This document shows positions 44,859 through 57,985 of a DNA stretch of 64,000 nt, one piece after another; within the stretch, counting starts at the first letter, position 1, and every line of letters begins with the position of its first letter. A model generated the notes under the pieces. It searched no databases. It was given only the letters and a program-made list of their open reading frames with translations, and had not been told where the DNA came from. The position numbers and the translations under genes are program-made. Origin of the DNA: Sarcomyxa edulis (lineage: Eukaryota > Basidiomycota > Agaricomycetes > Agaricales > Mycenaceae); the NCBI GenBank assembly GCA_009761415.1, contig QUOL01000002.1:1922001-1986000 (forward strand), in the 5' to 3' direction.

Positions 44859-46602
44859 TTACCACAACACTGAGAACGCGTAACTCGATTCCCAGTCATA
44901 CGGTCTTCCTGGTCCATAAATCTGATTAACCGGGAATTCCGGGTTGTTGATCGCGTCAATCCAAGACTCTTGTTCGATAACCAGACATGAATGGTCTTCG
45001 TAGACTGTCGACGACCCGCCTTGGTCTTTTTTCCTCGGAATAGGGACAGACGCGTTGAACAAGCCGTTGCAAGTGTAAAGCTGGAAACGACAATACCAAT
45101 CCGTCATCTTGGCTTGAAATTTGTCAAAAGTATGCTTACCTGGAGAGCAGGTTGATTGGTCGTCACATCGAGTCTATCAGGTGTATCGGATGAGTAGTTC
45201 ATTCCATGGTATAGGAGGTACGCACTTGATCCCGGAGTTCACGCTCCAAATCGAAAAGACAGGCTTCTTCCCGTCGTTCTCGTCGTAGACCCAACAATTA
45301 TCGAATCCCACACAATCTTTAAGTATCACACGGAGATTCAGCGATCAAGCTTGAAGTACATAGTGCCACTCATGCATACCTGTCCCGCAATATTCCGCTG
45401 AAGCCGTCGCACTGATGCTTCCTCCAATAGATTTCGCTTTACGGAAATCCAACGGTGTTCCTGTCACGTCAATAAGAGAGCCATCGGGGATGAGCTGCCC
45501 ATTCGTTGCGATGACCTTCGACGCGCCGAATTGAGCGTGATGGCCAATGAGATCCTGCGTCTCCTGGAAGGCCTCGAAATTCCAGTAATGATGACCACTA
45601 AGCATTATGGGTGTCTCTTTATCTGCAATTGCGTGCATTGTGATTCTCCAGGTCGATCTGGGTTCGAGTGTATATGTGACCTGAAGACAAATGTTCAGTG
45701 TTGTCTTGCAGTCCAACGTCCTTCCTAGGCGTCTGCTTACGGTGGCCTCGACAGTCCCAGGAAAGCCTTGCATACCATCTGGATCAACAAGCGTGAATGT
45801 CACAGAGCTCTTGGAGTGCTTTGCGACAGTCCATATACGTCGATCGAATCCATCGACCCCACCGTGTAATGTATCTGTGTCTAAGATGGTAGTAAGCTAA
45901 GCCACCGCAACGCACCTAAACCCAACTTATATATAATCGTACCGTTATTTTCGTTCTCTGGAACGTGGAATTTATTCGGTCCAGACGCGTCTTTGGAAGG
46001 CGGAATGGTGAAAGTTCCATTTCGAATCCGATTGGCATACCTGGGGTGTTTCTTAGGCAAGTCGCCATTTATACGTGAATAAATTAGATCAGTTACCTTC
46101 CAACGATAGGTCCAAAGTAGGGATGTCCATCTGCATCAGATTGATACAAAGACTGGGTTGGAATCGTGCTTTAGGAAGGAGTGAACACATTAGACCATTA
46201 AACCTCACATGGTCGTCAAAACCTGTGGAGGACAGAAATCAGGCTCGGCCGTGACTCGATGAACGGACAAGGGAACAAACCCAGAAGGATATCGCGAAAT
46301 TTGCCGTGCTGAAGACGATTTTTAGATTGCACAAATACGATACATTAGACCCGCATACTTACCTTGTCTCTCACCCAGACATTCGTAGTTATAGCACCAT
46401 AAGCAATATGACTCGTCTTGATAGAGCCATCCGGTGCGATCAACTCTATACTCTCTAGAGGCTAACAACCAGAATATTCAATATGTAGGAGAACTGGAAA
46501 GGTTGCGCTACTCACATCTAGTTGATTATAGGCCAGCGCCACGCTCGTAGTCACTGTATACATAGAGGCAGCTAAGAGCAGCAAAACCGAGGCTCGCACC
46601 AT
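44859..46602 (-). CDS. Secreted aldose 1-epimerase (galactose mutarotase)
   Basis: The enzyme interconverts alpha and beta anomers of galactose or glucose. The start MVRASVLLLLAASMYTVTT is a clear signal peptide, so this form is extracellular, unlike cytosolic Gal10-type mutarotases. Core motifs are YFGPIVGRYANRIRNGTF and DTLHGGVDGFDRRIW, which includes the substrate-contacting His, then MLSGHHYWNFEAFQ with the second catalytic His. The C-terminal catalytic-acid region is SCLVIEQESWIDAINNPEFP, where a Glu is conserved. About seven short introns. It ends at 44859. A TATATA box lies about 50 bp upstream of the ATG. Pairing with GH105 and other secreted enzymes fits a wood- or litter-degrading life, as inference. 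Confidence 0.9.
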
Positions 46603-46960
46603 GGCTGAGTCGTGCAGGGGAACACCAGATTTCTGGCAATTTCGTTCCCCTATATATGGTCCTGGAAAACATCAGGGATGAGGTTTGGACGACACCTTTC
46701 TTACCAGCTGACACTGGGACAACGTTGGGATAATTCCACGGTGGGCCGTGAACTTGATCATGATGGTGATCATGCGGACTGCCTGAAGAAATACGCGTAT
46801 CCGCTTTGCCAATACTCTTCGACAATTCTCCATTCGTTGGACGATACATGTGCCAAAAATACATGTCATAATAGAGTACGATAATTTAATGATGTAGTAC
46901 GCAACTTCAACTTCTGAAGAAAGTGTCCGGGATATTCGTGATGAGAACCGAAGGCTCGAT
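46603..46960. promoter_or_regulatory. Promoter region of the aldose epimerase gene
   Basis: This 358-bp gap lies between two minus-strand genes. It contains TATATA at 46651-46656, about 50 bp upstream of the epimerase ATG. Nothing else could be recognised. Confidence 0.5.
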
Positions 46961-47848
46961 TCATTTCTGCAACATTTCCAGAATGTTCATAGTGCTCGCG
47001 GGCTTGAGGACGGAATAGTTTCGTTCTGGTTGTCTCCTGCCTTCTGCGATGCTATCTGTCACCCACTCAGGCTTGACGACGTGGACGAGGTTCCGTGATT
47101 TCCTGGTGAGCATCTTATGTGTCTTGGAGCCGCTTAATTGTTGCGATGTAAGGATGTGTGTGGCATTAGACGGGGTGCGCCTACAAGTTCGGTTAGTTGA
47201 TGTCCCCAGAACAGGAAAGCATGAGACGTACACAATCTCACCACCGGCGAGAGTGACGATTCTTTTCATTTCTATGTCAGTCGTATCATCCAAAAACCCG
47301 TTGATATGAATTCTGGTATTTCGCAAGACTTTGCTTTCTTGTTCGCTACTTGTGGCTTCGGGCTTGTCAAGTTGACTGGCGAGTTTCACGGCGCGTTCTT
47401 TGAGGTATTCTCTTCGATCTTGAGTTCTATGGCCGTCAGATACCTCATGGCCAGTAATTGTTGAGGTGACATAATCTATGGAAAGCAATGCCGGCAATCA
47501 GATTGAGTCCTACCCAGGACTTATGGACAAAACGTACCGGCCCGTTCAGGTATAGTAGAGTGAGTGACTGGGTTGGATTCTTCGGAAAGTGTGCTTAGAA
47601 TGTGCTTGGTGAGGGCTGCGGTAGACATGGTCGATGGGTTTATGGAAGGCCTGCAAGAAAGCGTCAGAAAATCAAATTGTGTGGCACAATACTCCGAGTC
47701 CTCACTTCGCTGCTACTTTCACGTCCTCTCGTTTTCCTACCGCGGTCTTGTCGTAAGGAGTGAATCTGGATAGGGCGCGTTTCTTATCCTTCTCACTGTT
47801 CGAGACGCGAAGCGAAGATGGTTTTGAGATGACCACAAACTTGTCCAT
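46961..47848 (-). CDS. Small protein with a single REV1-like BRCT domain
   Basis: The start at 47848 gives MDKFVVISKPSSLRVSNSEK. After an intron the frame continues with STAALTKHILSTLSEESNPV and then the segment DRREYLKERAVKLASQ. The BRCT domain is RNTRIHINGFLDDTTDIEMK, RIVTLAGGEI, and after an intron SNATHILTSQQLSG and VVKPEWVTDSIAEGRR. The Gly-Gly turn and the W in PEWVTDS are the family signature. The arrangement of Y/F-hydrophobic-NGFLD resembles the REV1 BRCT domain, but no polymerase domain follows: the protein ends MLQK at 46961, about 245 residues. BRCT domains bind phosphopeptides or DNA ends in repair. Its partner is unknown. Confidence 0.75.
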
Positions 47849-48085
47849 ATTGGCGATACAGTTGAATACAGAGCCTGGGATGAGAGAACAATGCCGTCGA
47901 ACGGTAGGATGGAAGAGAAAGAAAGAAAGATGTTGGACGTTCAACGTGAAGAAGAGCCTGAGAAGGGGCCACTTCGGCCAACTGCCGGCCACCCCGGCCA
48001 CCCGCCAGGCCAAATGCGGATGATGTGATCGGCTGGTCCTGACTCGGATTTCGATCAGAAATAGACAAGTTTTGGTCATTTTGTG

Positions 48086-50321
48086 ATGCGCACAGCTCTC
48101 AGTCCCCTTTTCTCATCTTGCTTTCGTTCTTTATCTGTAAATTATTCCCGATATTACCCCTCAGCCTCGAGAAACATGGCTTCAAGATCATACCAAGATG
48201 CTATAGAACATCTAAACTCTCTGCAGTCTAATGCCGTTACTCTGGACGCCGTTCGTGCATCAGGTGGACGATTGAGCGAGTTCGCGATCCCGGAGATGAT
48301 AGAATATCTTGGAAGGATAGGATACCGTGTGCGTACCTATCGACTGTATCGCCGAATGCAGCCTTTCGAATGTATTTGCCCTATCGGCAGACCGAAGACC
48401 TAAATGCACTCAATGTTATCCATATCACCGGAACCAAGGGCAAAGGTTCCACTAGTGCTTTCACGGACTTGATAATCCGCACCGTCAGACCAGACTGGAA
48501 TGTCGGTGAGCACCCATAACAAAATAGGCCGAGACATGGAATCCTCACGTTGTATGGTGCCAGGTTTATATACATCTCCTCACTTAGTAGCCGTCCGTGA
48601 ACGCATACGAATCAACGGAGCACCAATATCTGAACCACAGTTTGCTAAATTCTTCTTTGAGGTTTGGGACAAGCTGGAGGAAAACGATGTGGTATCTACT
48701 ATCATTCGAGACAATCATAGTGTCGCATCCTGACCGTCCTTTTTCCTCAGAGACAATTTGCGAGCACACCAGCAAAACCTGCATATTTTCGTTTTGTAAC
48801 ACTGGTCGCGTTCCACGCGTTCCTGAGCCTGAAAGTTCGTAGGATCCACTAAATGACATGTTGCCGCTGCTAACTACCACTTTTAAGGTGGACGCAACCA
48901 TCTTGGAAGTAGGTGTTGGTGGCACATATGATAGCACCAACATAGTTCCCAAACCCATTGTTACTGGCGTTACGGCTCTTGGCATCGATCATGTCGGGGT
49001 TCTGGGTAAGACATTGAAAGAGATTGCCTGGCAGAAAGGCGGAATTTACAAAGTCAGCCCAGACTACTTAGCTACAAGTATAACGCTGATGATTGGATCT
49101 AAAGGAAGGAGTCCCTGCTTTTACAATCAATCAACCCGAAGAAGGTCTGACTATGCTGAAACAGCAAGCAAAGGACCTCAAGGTAAATGAGGTCGAGAGC
49201 TATATCTATTGACTATGCTTATATATTGGTGCAGGCGTCAAGCTTCACTGTGGTACCATCGAATCCAGAGCTCTCTAACATCAAACTAGGTGCCATCTAT
49301 CTTTTGTCCCTTCAATATTCATTCCTTATCGTTTTGTGCTCATTCTTCCAGGACTTGCGGGAGCGCATCAGGTCCAAAATGCCAACCTCGCTGTGCATCT
49401 CGCAAAATCATTCTTGAGCACACAGGCGTCCATCCAGGACGATTCCATACTTCCAGAAGCGTACAAGCAGGGGTTACGAAATACCAGATGGCCTGGGCGT
49501 TGTCAGACAGTTGCTGATCCCAAGCATTTGAACACGACTTGGTTCCTGGATGGTGCTCATACACTAGAGAGTCTTGAATGCTGCATTGAATGGTTCGTAG
49601 CTCCCGGTGTAGGCATCTCAGAAAGTATTGTTTCGTGAGTACTGTCTACCTCACATGAAGTGAGAAGCGGGGATATTGACCTACATTGGCAAGCAGCAAA
49701 GGAACACCGCGGGTCCTCATCTTCAACTGTACCAGTGGTCGATCTGGCGATGCGTTTCTGGGCTCTATGCTGGAGAACATAGCCGCACAACTCAAACTAC
49801 ATCAGCAACGGTTTTCGGAATTAAGTTCAACTAAGGCTAGTGATTTGTTTTTCTTCAATGAACTGGTGACATCCTTACCTCTTTAATATTGTACAGCTTC
49901 CAAACGGATCGGTCACTCGACCATTGGAGACGCCAGAGACCTTTTTTGACCACGTCATTTTCTGTACCAATGTCACTTACGCTGATGGCCACTCCAAGGG
50001 CGGTAAGCCACCGTCTCCTACTCAACCTATATTTTATCGATCCTCACACTGTTCATGAAAGATCTAACGGCGCACAATGTTCATGAGGCGGACCTTCTCG
50101 CCTTGAAAACTCAACAACAGCTCGCATCGGCCTGGAAGACCCTGATACCCTCTTTCCCTCCCGCATCTGTCCACGTGCTTCCATCTATCGAGCACGCAGT
50201 CAACATCGTACGCAATCTGGAAACTACCTCCAATAATCCCGTCGATGTTCTGGTGACAGGCAGCCTTCACCTCGTCGGCGGTATGATAGAAGTTGCAGGA
50301 CTATCGGATGTTGCTTTGTGA
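48086..50321 (+). CDS. MET7: Folylpolyglutamate synthase
   Basis: The enzyme adds glutamates to folates, retaining them in cytosol and mitochondria. The first ATG at 48086 encodes MRTALSPLFSSCFRSLSVNY, a mitochondrial presequence; a second ATG at 48176 (MASRSYQDAIEHLNSLQ) would give the cytosolic form. The P-loop is VIHITGTKGKGSTSAF. Other Mur-ligase/FPGS segments are GLYTSPHLVAVRERIRING, VDATILEVGVGGTYDSTN, GIDHVGVLGKTLKEIAWQKG and TWFLDGAHTLESL. The exon RQFASTPAKPAYFRFVTLVA is restored by two introns, so an apparent break near 48735-48890 is normal splicing. It ends VTGSLHLVGGMIEVAG, then a TGA at 50319-50321. About nine introns. It is divergent from the BRCT gene and convergent with SLX4. 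Confidence 0.92.
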
Positions 50322-50458
50322 TTTATCTTTCTATATTTTTTTCAGGATCTATACGTATGGGTATCGCTTATTATTCGATATAGAGATAGAGAATGTATCG
50401 TAACGACTGGACGCCTTCAACAGGCGGTATAGAGTGTATGTATATAACAGTATAATCG

Positions 50459-53134
50459 TTATGCCCGCTTGGATCTTCGTCTCCTACGTTTGCGGGGAGT
50501 CTTCGTGACTGCATAGTAATTGATAGACTACAACGACGAGTTAGGACAAATTTTCGTGTCTCTCGAACCAGAATGGAGACGAAGTAAATGATACGCACTA
50601 ATTTATCGAGAAGGGAACATAGCCTACGTTTCGACCCAAGGTCATTGGCAACCAGCGCCAGAAATTCGTCGAAGTGAATAGGCTGTCCCGTTCAGTACGG
50701 TCAATAAATAATCGACAACGAAACAACAGTATTGTCCGCACCTCAAAACGCAATATCCGAAGGTAGAGATCTGTATTCTGTCTTAGTTTTTGTGTGACAC
50801 TCTCTTCCCAGATTGCTTCGGTCTCGGATTTGAGCTCGGCTATTGACTTCGTGTTCTTTGTTTTCTTGGGAGTGGCAGCGGGTTTCTTATCTTTTTCTCG
50901 TTCTTTTCCTTTGGCCTTGGCAGATTTCTTCGATGGGCTTGTTTTATTCATGAGAGGGAGGTCACTGTCGGTATCAGAACTAGATGTGGTGGGTGCGGCT
51001 GTTCTCTTCCGTACTTTCTTGGGTTTCGCTATGGTCTCAGTGGGAGTAGGGATGTAGGTTACCAAGAAGGGGTTATCGTCGGTAGATTCCGCTGTGATGC
51101 TGCTAGCTTTCTTTCGTCGTGGTTTCTTCACCTTGGTAGCAGTGTCAACATTCATGAGGGACGCGCTTCCTGAGTGGTCCATAACAGGTGTCAAATTATT
51201 CTGGGTGGCATTCTCCAGTTCGGGATCGAAATGAAGGTATACCTCCCTATCACTAACGTCGTATTCTGAGCTTGTATCAATATCGTTTCCAGTGTCGTCC
51301 TCAGTTCCACGACGCTCCAATTGAACGTGGCCAGAAGTGAGTGGCGTGGAGCTAGAAATGCGAGAGACCTCCAACACTTGGAACGAGTCGTCGCTGCTGC
51401 TTTGGCTCATCCTCATCGGGTGATACTGAGAGGGCCCGTTTTCTTCCGACTCGCTAGAAGTGACCAGATCGACAAAAAGAGGAGAACGCAAAGAGAATCC
51501 CTACGTGTAATGAGAACTCTGGTCACTGGTAACGAGAATCACCAATTGCGCACCTGAAGTGGACTGAGACCTTGAGAGTTGAGTCTGTTAAGGACACCCG
51601 ATGGTGAAAGAACCGACGAAGGGGGACTCGAAGCATTTTTGGCCGGACGTTTTGACGGCCGTGCAAGTGCCAAGTTTGAGGGTGCGGTTCCCTGAGTTGA
51701 AGGGACCATCTCGACATCGCTATCCTCAGCATCCGAGTCGCTGATGATAGGGCGAGCTGGAGGGTCGAGTCTTGATTGATAACGGGACCCAAGAGCACTC
51801 TGTGCAAAGGCTTGGGTAGCAGGAGGTAGGCCCGCAGAAGATACCACCATAGTTGACTTCGACGCGTGTCTAGAAGCGAGGGCACTCCGACCAAACGCTT
51901 GAGTTGCAACAGGAAGCACGACCTCGGTAGAGTCAAATTTACCTGGTTGATAGGCACCAGACGCCTGCGTCCGGATAGTAAAGCCTTCGTACGCGTCGTC
52001 CGTAATCGGAATTATGCTAGGTTTGCTCCCAAGGTCGAGGATCGCTCGCGCACGATCGAGAATACTGTCGCGAGCAGCTGTAGCGCTCACTACGGTCTCT
52101 ACGACCTTCGCAGCTCGACCGTTTTTCTTTGGCGCAGCCTTGTCTACGATGTCTTCATATAGCGTCTTTGTGAGAGTTTCCTCCGGCTCGTCATTTTTCG
52201 CTTTCGCTTTCCCCTTTCCTTTAGAGTCGACCACTGGGGCATTGGCTACCGCCTTTCGAATGGCAATCCTCACTGTATCGTCCGTCAAACCATTCTTTTT
52301 GGCGCAAGATTGAATATGAACCATTTTCTGCGCTACAGTTTTCCGGACGGTCCAGTGGAGGTCACAACTGACACATTTCAGTAGTTTCAATAACTCTGTA
52401 TCGGTGAAGTCGGATGTAAAACGATGGTTAGGACGTGCGGGTTTCTTCTTGCCTTTGGGTGCGGCATCTCCTTCGGAATTTGTAGTCTTCAGAGAAATAA
52501 CAGACGGTTGACGGGAGGGTCCGGCTTTAGGTTCTGGACGCGAAGTCATATCCTTGTAAGCGAACCGGGTCAGGTTCAAAGTGTTTGTTTCCAGATTGAC
52601 GCCTTCGCTTTCGGGATTGTGGAGGATGGGCAAGTCGTTTGACCTGCGAGTTGTCGACGGGAGAACAGGTCTTGGTAGAGAGACTTCCAAAGCTAAGGTA
52701 GTATTACGCGGTGCAGGTTCGGCATGTGTCACACCTATTGAACGTTAGATGTATTCAGTATCGACAAACTCACTTAGACGCACTGCTTTCGAGGATGAAA
52801 CTAGGATTCAGCACGGCAGAGAGGACTTCTACAGAAGGAGACGGAGTCGAGGATACTCTCGTCTTCCCGGGTTCATCTATAATCTTGATGTTTAGGATTG
52901 GGTCCTGGGTATACGACGCAGAAGCCACTCACCGAATACCCCAATAACGCTGCCACCAGAGGCAACAGACTCTCCGTCGGTGATTTCAATCACCTCCGCT
53001 TTCTTTTGTCTCTCAACTGATCGTTTGAGTTGTCTCTTGGTCCTTCGTTCTTCCTTCATTGCTCGCCTCAACTCTTCTCTTTCTGGTTCCGAGTCTTCCA
53101 CAATTTCGAGAGCAAAATTCGATGTCTTGGCCAT
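50459..53134 (-). CDS. SLX4: SLX4, scaffold of structure-specific DNA endonucleases
   Basis: Slx4 organises the Slx1 nuclease and others in resolving branched DNA. The start at 53134 is MAKTSNFALEIVEDSEPER, followed by a charged coiled-coil-like stretch. A candidate zinc-binding segment is CVSCDLHWTVRKTVAQKM, then HIQSCAKK. Long disordered Ser/Pro/Lys-rich sequence follows. The C-terminal Slx4 domain that binds Slx1 reads TDLYLRILRFE and, after an intron, PIHFDEFLALVANDLGSKRR and LLDKL. The last exon gives a basic tail, TPRKRRRRSKRA, ending at 50459; it could be a nuclear localisation signal. Low overall conservation is normal for Slx4, so the assignment rests mainly on the C-terminal domain and the CxxC segment. 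Confidence 0.82.
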
Positions 53135-53447
53135 GGCGGGTAAATTGAGGCGTCGCGTGATGTTGGATATTATTATACGGTTGGCCCACCGAGTAGAGGA
53201 ATATCGAAGCAAGTTGAGGTACTGGTTCATGCAGGTGCTTCTCATTGTCAAAAATTCAAATTGCAACATCGTGACCGCGCCAATGCTGTGACATCACCTG
53301 TCACATACTATAAATTTGAACGCGATGGTTGACCGTTGCAATTTATCCGACTCTTTCATACGCGCCTTGTTCTGCTTTGATTGCTTAGATTCTGCAAATT
53401 CCTAGCTGCCCTATTGGCATAATTTCGCCATATCATCGCTGGAACCC
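53135..53447. promoter_or_regulatory. Divergent promoter region of SLX4 and importin
   Basis: This 313-bp gap separates two head-to-head start codons. I see no TATA box and no extra gene. A GTGACATCACCTGTCAC segment at 53287-53303 is an imperfect palindrome and includes TGACATCA, close to a CRE-like site. Confidence 0.4.
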
Positions 53448-56400
53448 ATGAACACTGGCAATAGACATGCACCTCCAGGCCTCGTCGTTGAGACCGTCTC
53501 GCCGGCAGAACTGTTCGAGGTCATCTCTGGATGTGCAGCCCAAGATCCGGCTCGCATCCAAGCATCATCTACGCGTCTTAGAGCTATGTTAGAAATGTCT
53601 GGGACTTACGACGGCCTACACGAGATCGCAGCACAAAAGACTCTGCCTTTGGCCATTCGGCAGCAGAGCCTCATCCAGTTCAAGAATGCCGCGTTGAATC
53701 ACTGGAAATCGAGAAAGTCAGCTACATTGAAAGATATTTTGAAGCCGTCTGTTTTACTAGAATCTGTCTCACTACAGATTACTCTCGGAGGAGCAGCGGA
53801 TACGCATACGCGCGCGATGTCTGACGTTTATAGACGAACAGGACGACACAGTGCGTGATGTCTTCGGGTTTTCTCCATCTCTTGTACTGACCCGATAGAT
53901 ATTCAAGATCGCTCAATTCAACGAATTGATTGTGGGGAGGTTGGCGCGTCATGATTTTCCGGCAACCTGGTACGTACTCTCATACTTTATTCCTAGTTCT
54001 TGACCAATGCAGATCAAGGCCCACACTTGTGGACGATCTCATGGCCATCATCACCACAAATCTCCAAGCACGTTACTCTTCACCCACCGAGGATCCCAGG
54101 AGCACTTTGACGTTGCGTAGAACACTCAAACTTCTAAACTCCGTCATAAAGGAATTGGCGAGCATGAAGATGCTGAGTGGTGTCCAAACGATGGCGCAGG
54201 TACGGGTTCTCATTTAAGGCATACCTGACACACGTATATAACTCGCTTATGACCTTCAGGTAGTGACGCGCCTGCACACCGTGTTCAGAGCCTATTACTC
54301 CGAGATGTCACCCAATTTCGCGTCTCCTGCGATTCCTATCCAAAACTTCAGCCTACCCCGCACAGTCGATGAAATCACACTTGCGCATCTAGTGTATAAG
54401 TGTCTTGGGAAAATGGCGTCTTGGACGTGGCACAGAATTGATAAAATTTCTAAAGAAGAATATGCCGCTAACCAAGCCTGGGTGGGTCAGAAATATGTCC
54501 CCGAGCTACTGTTTGAGGTTGCTGATGTGTTAAGCACAATTGTAGTTGCAAGAATTGTTCTCGAATTCGACTTTGCAACTCAAAACGCTGGTCCACATCC
54601 GAGGAACTCTTATTATGTCATTGACAGGTCAAGCAGATCCTTGTGCTCGCCGCTCTGTAGACATACTCACTCGCCACATCCGCACCTTCGGTAAATTCTT
54701 CCGCCGTTTACAAAGACTGTCGCATGCTAGGTTCGCGGCTTTGAACATGTGTAGTGACTTAATCCTGTACTACTGGGATCAAGTCGTTGGCGCGACAAGT
54801 GGGCCTTCGGAAATGATAGCTGGTAGGTGTAGTCATCATGTCGTGTATTGGATTAGTCTTCTCATCATTCACAGACTCCGGAGAAGCGCTCTATCCTGTT
54901 CGTTTCTTGGTTCAAGGCATGGTTCTTTTCAAAGAAAGTCTATCGCAGTGGACGGTGGTCCGTAAAGACGGAACTTTGAACGCAAATTGTGAGTGCGCTT
55001 ATACTTCGAGTTCAATCATCACCATTTACGCATATCCGCATGTCAGCTTTGTCGCAGGATTTCGTAGAAAATGCTGTCCGCCTCTTGGTCACCCGATTCA
55101 TGCCTTTGAACGCCGCAGATCTTGATGGGTGGATGGCTGACCCAGAAGAATGGGTCAACATGGAAGATAAGGAGAATGACCAGTGGGAATTTGAGTTACG
55201 AGTAAGTGATCATGAATCATGTCTACCATTCCCTCAATTCTCTCCGTTATTGCTTATCTTGGTTCGATTCTAACTGATTGCGGTTCCAGGCCTGTAGTGA
55301 ACGCGTCTTGATGCAACTATGCAACCAATATACCCAATTCGTTACCCCCTTGCTAGAGTTAATGTTCAAGCAGGTGGTTTGTACGTTGCTCTTTCTCGGT
55401 ATAAACTTCATATCGTTAAATGGATGTGCGCTGTGTAGCTCAGCCTACCATCGACTTATCGAGCATTATCCAAAAAGAAGCACTGTATTGTGCGATTGGC
55501 CGTTGCGCCTTGCGCCTCAAAAATCAAATTCCCTTTGACCAGTGGCTGGAACAGCATCTCGCTGTCGAAGCAAGGGAGGACAACCCAAGGTTAGTAGAAT
55601 CCGCGTCTCTATCATTTCCATCTAATGTGGTTCTTTTCAGCTACCCCATAATCAAACGACGTATAGCGTGGCTTATCGGTAAATGGATCGGCGACGAGTG
55701 TTCGCCCGCTACCAACCCAAAAATATGGGAGGTGCTGGTTCATCTCCTGAAAGATAGAGGACAGGGAACTGATGTCGTCGTACGATTAACTGCTGCGATT
55801 GCACTGAGGGAATGTGTTGATGTACGCTGTCTCCATCCATAATCGAATCTTGAATGCAGACTTACGATTGAAGTTTTTTCCCACATAGACTAATTCTTTT
55901 GACGTCAACATCTTTGCACCTTTCCTCCCGATCGCCGTCACAGAACTGGTACGGATCGTTGGTGAAGCGGATACCCTGGAAAGCAAACGCCGAGTCTCAA
56001 GTACTCTCAATTCCATTATCGAACGGGCCGAGACTCGTGTCAGTATACACAACATTCCTTATACTGAGTAGAGTTGTTCAGCTAACATATGTTTTGCAGA
56101 TTGTGCCATTCGTTGGAATAATCACACAACCCTTACCTCAGCTTTGTAAGTGACTCTGGCTTCGTTTCAGCTGCTTCATTCTTGACGCGTGCATGCGCCA
56201 GGGACCACTGCTGGCGAGGATTGGCTCTTCAAAGCCTCACTTCTAATAACTGTAACTAAAGTCATAGAGGTGTGTTTCGTCGTACTATCCCATCGAATAT
56301 GATGTCTTACCGATCGCCATAGTCAATCAAGGATCAATCCTCCTCCTTGGGTGGAATTGTGGTACCCCTTCTCCGTGAAAGTCTTACCAAACCCGTGAGC

Positions 56401-57774
56401 TAGACACTGTCAACTCATGAGATGTAACTAAACTTGACCCACTGTAGACTTTCGACTTCCTCGACATGGATGCACTCTGTCTTTGGGTAGCCGCTCTCAG
56501 GAATACTGTGACCATCGAAAGTGTTCAGGGCGCGCCAGCTCTCTTTGAACTGTTCCCTACAGCGGTGTCAATGCTTGACAATCTCGATGTTTTGGGAAAG
56601 GTTACTAGTGTCCTTCAGTCCTATTTTCTGCTCAATGCCTCCGCCATTTTGCAAGTGCGTATACGACCTTGTTTCTCCACTTGCTAAGGACTGATCCACA
56701 GCCTTTTATCTCATCAAGGCCTATGCTGTGGATCTGTTCCGAGCAATCCTGGCAGTGCTTACGAGTCAGGCCGTCACGCTCAACATGAAGGACACACTCG
56801 TCTCCCTGGGGCTTCTCTTACAAGTAGCGCCACCATCGTTGTGGGCAGAAGCTATGCATGTCTCTGGGCTGTTTGCACACCTCCTAAAATTGCTCATCGA
56901 TGGCGAAGTACGTGGCTATTGTAATCCTCCGTCCATCGTGCCTAATTCACATATCGTTACCAGAGCAAGACGCTTCTTCTGGCCGAAACGATATGCGTCT
57001 TCGCTCGTATGGTCATGGCTGACCGACAGATGTTTCTTCAGTTGATGTCTGCTACTGCATCATCTCAAAACACTACCGAGACATACCTCTTTGAAAATCT
57101 CCTCGATCAGTGGTGGGGGAAAGTAGGTTTCTCAATAAATATAGTCCGCCACACTAGTGTTGTTGATATACTTTTACATTCTAGTTCGATAACATGTCCG
57201 AACCACGCTCTCGCAAATTATGTGCGATGGGAATTGCATCTCTGGTCTCCACCGGCCGTCCAGAAGTCCTCCAACGTCTCCCTGGAGAAATATTCAACAT
57301 CTGGATGGATGTGTTCGGTGAGATCAAAGAGGCAAGACTACGGGATAATGAGGACGGAAGGTAAGTCAAGGAAAAAATGGGAAGCACGGTTCAGCCACAA
57401 ATCAAATTTTCCATTCACTTTATAAGCTCCCCCGTACCCGGTGATTTGAGACGTTTCTGGGAACGGGACGACGCCCCCGTGGATTACTACCAAGGTACTG
57501 AAGGGACACCCGAGTATGCTCGTCGCAAAACTGTGCGTATCTGACTGTTTTCAACCGTCTAACATGTCTCAATCATCTAATATATTCTTATCTTGTTCTT
57601 CATCGATAGATATGGGACAATGACCCAGTCCGAACGATGCAGCTAAGTAGCTACGTGGGGTCTTGTCTACGCGAAGCAGAGGCCACCTGCGGATCCGAAG
57701 TATTCCAGGCCACATACCTCTCCAAGGCTGACCCTATCGTGTTCAAGGAAATTCAGAAAGAGTTGTCGCGTTGA
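53448..57774 (+). CDS. KAP120: Importin-beta family nuclear transport receptor (KAP120/IPO11 type)
   Basis: The start MNTGNRHAPPGLVVETVSPA is followed by a HEAT-repeat protein of about 1,000 residues. The importin-beta N-terminal domain includes LPLAIRQQSLIQFKNAALNH and, after an intron, EEQRIRIRARCLTFIDEQDD. A segment typical of Kap120/importin-11 is AALNMCSDLILYYWDQVV, then EALYPVRFLVQGMVLFKES. These receptors bind RanGTP and carry cargo through nuclear pores: yeast Kap120 moves ribosome-related proteins such as Rpf1, and human IPO11 the E2 UbcM2 and RPL12. About 20 short introns interrupt the gene, so no single exon is long. Stop at 57772-57774. The family is sure; KAP120 within the family is likely. 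Confidence 0.88.
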
Positions 57775-57985
57775 TGATCGAGTTACTTCTAAATTTCTTA
57801 CACTCCTACCATACCTTTGCACTTACACTTACAGAGATTACCTAGCCGGAGGAAAGAGGAGGATTCTAGTTGCGCAATCTTACACACACATATATCTCAG
57901 CTTCTTTAATCCAATACATCGTTTAATATTATTTTTTTCCAAAAGAAACAAAGGCGCAACAAGGGTATAACGAGCTGCTCGTCAG

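Noticed and set aside
48735..48890. Apparent frameshift or stop in the MET7 gene
   Set aside because: Two ordinary introns remove the stops and restore the conserved exon RQFASTPAKPAYFRF, so the gene is intact.
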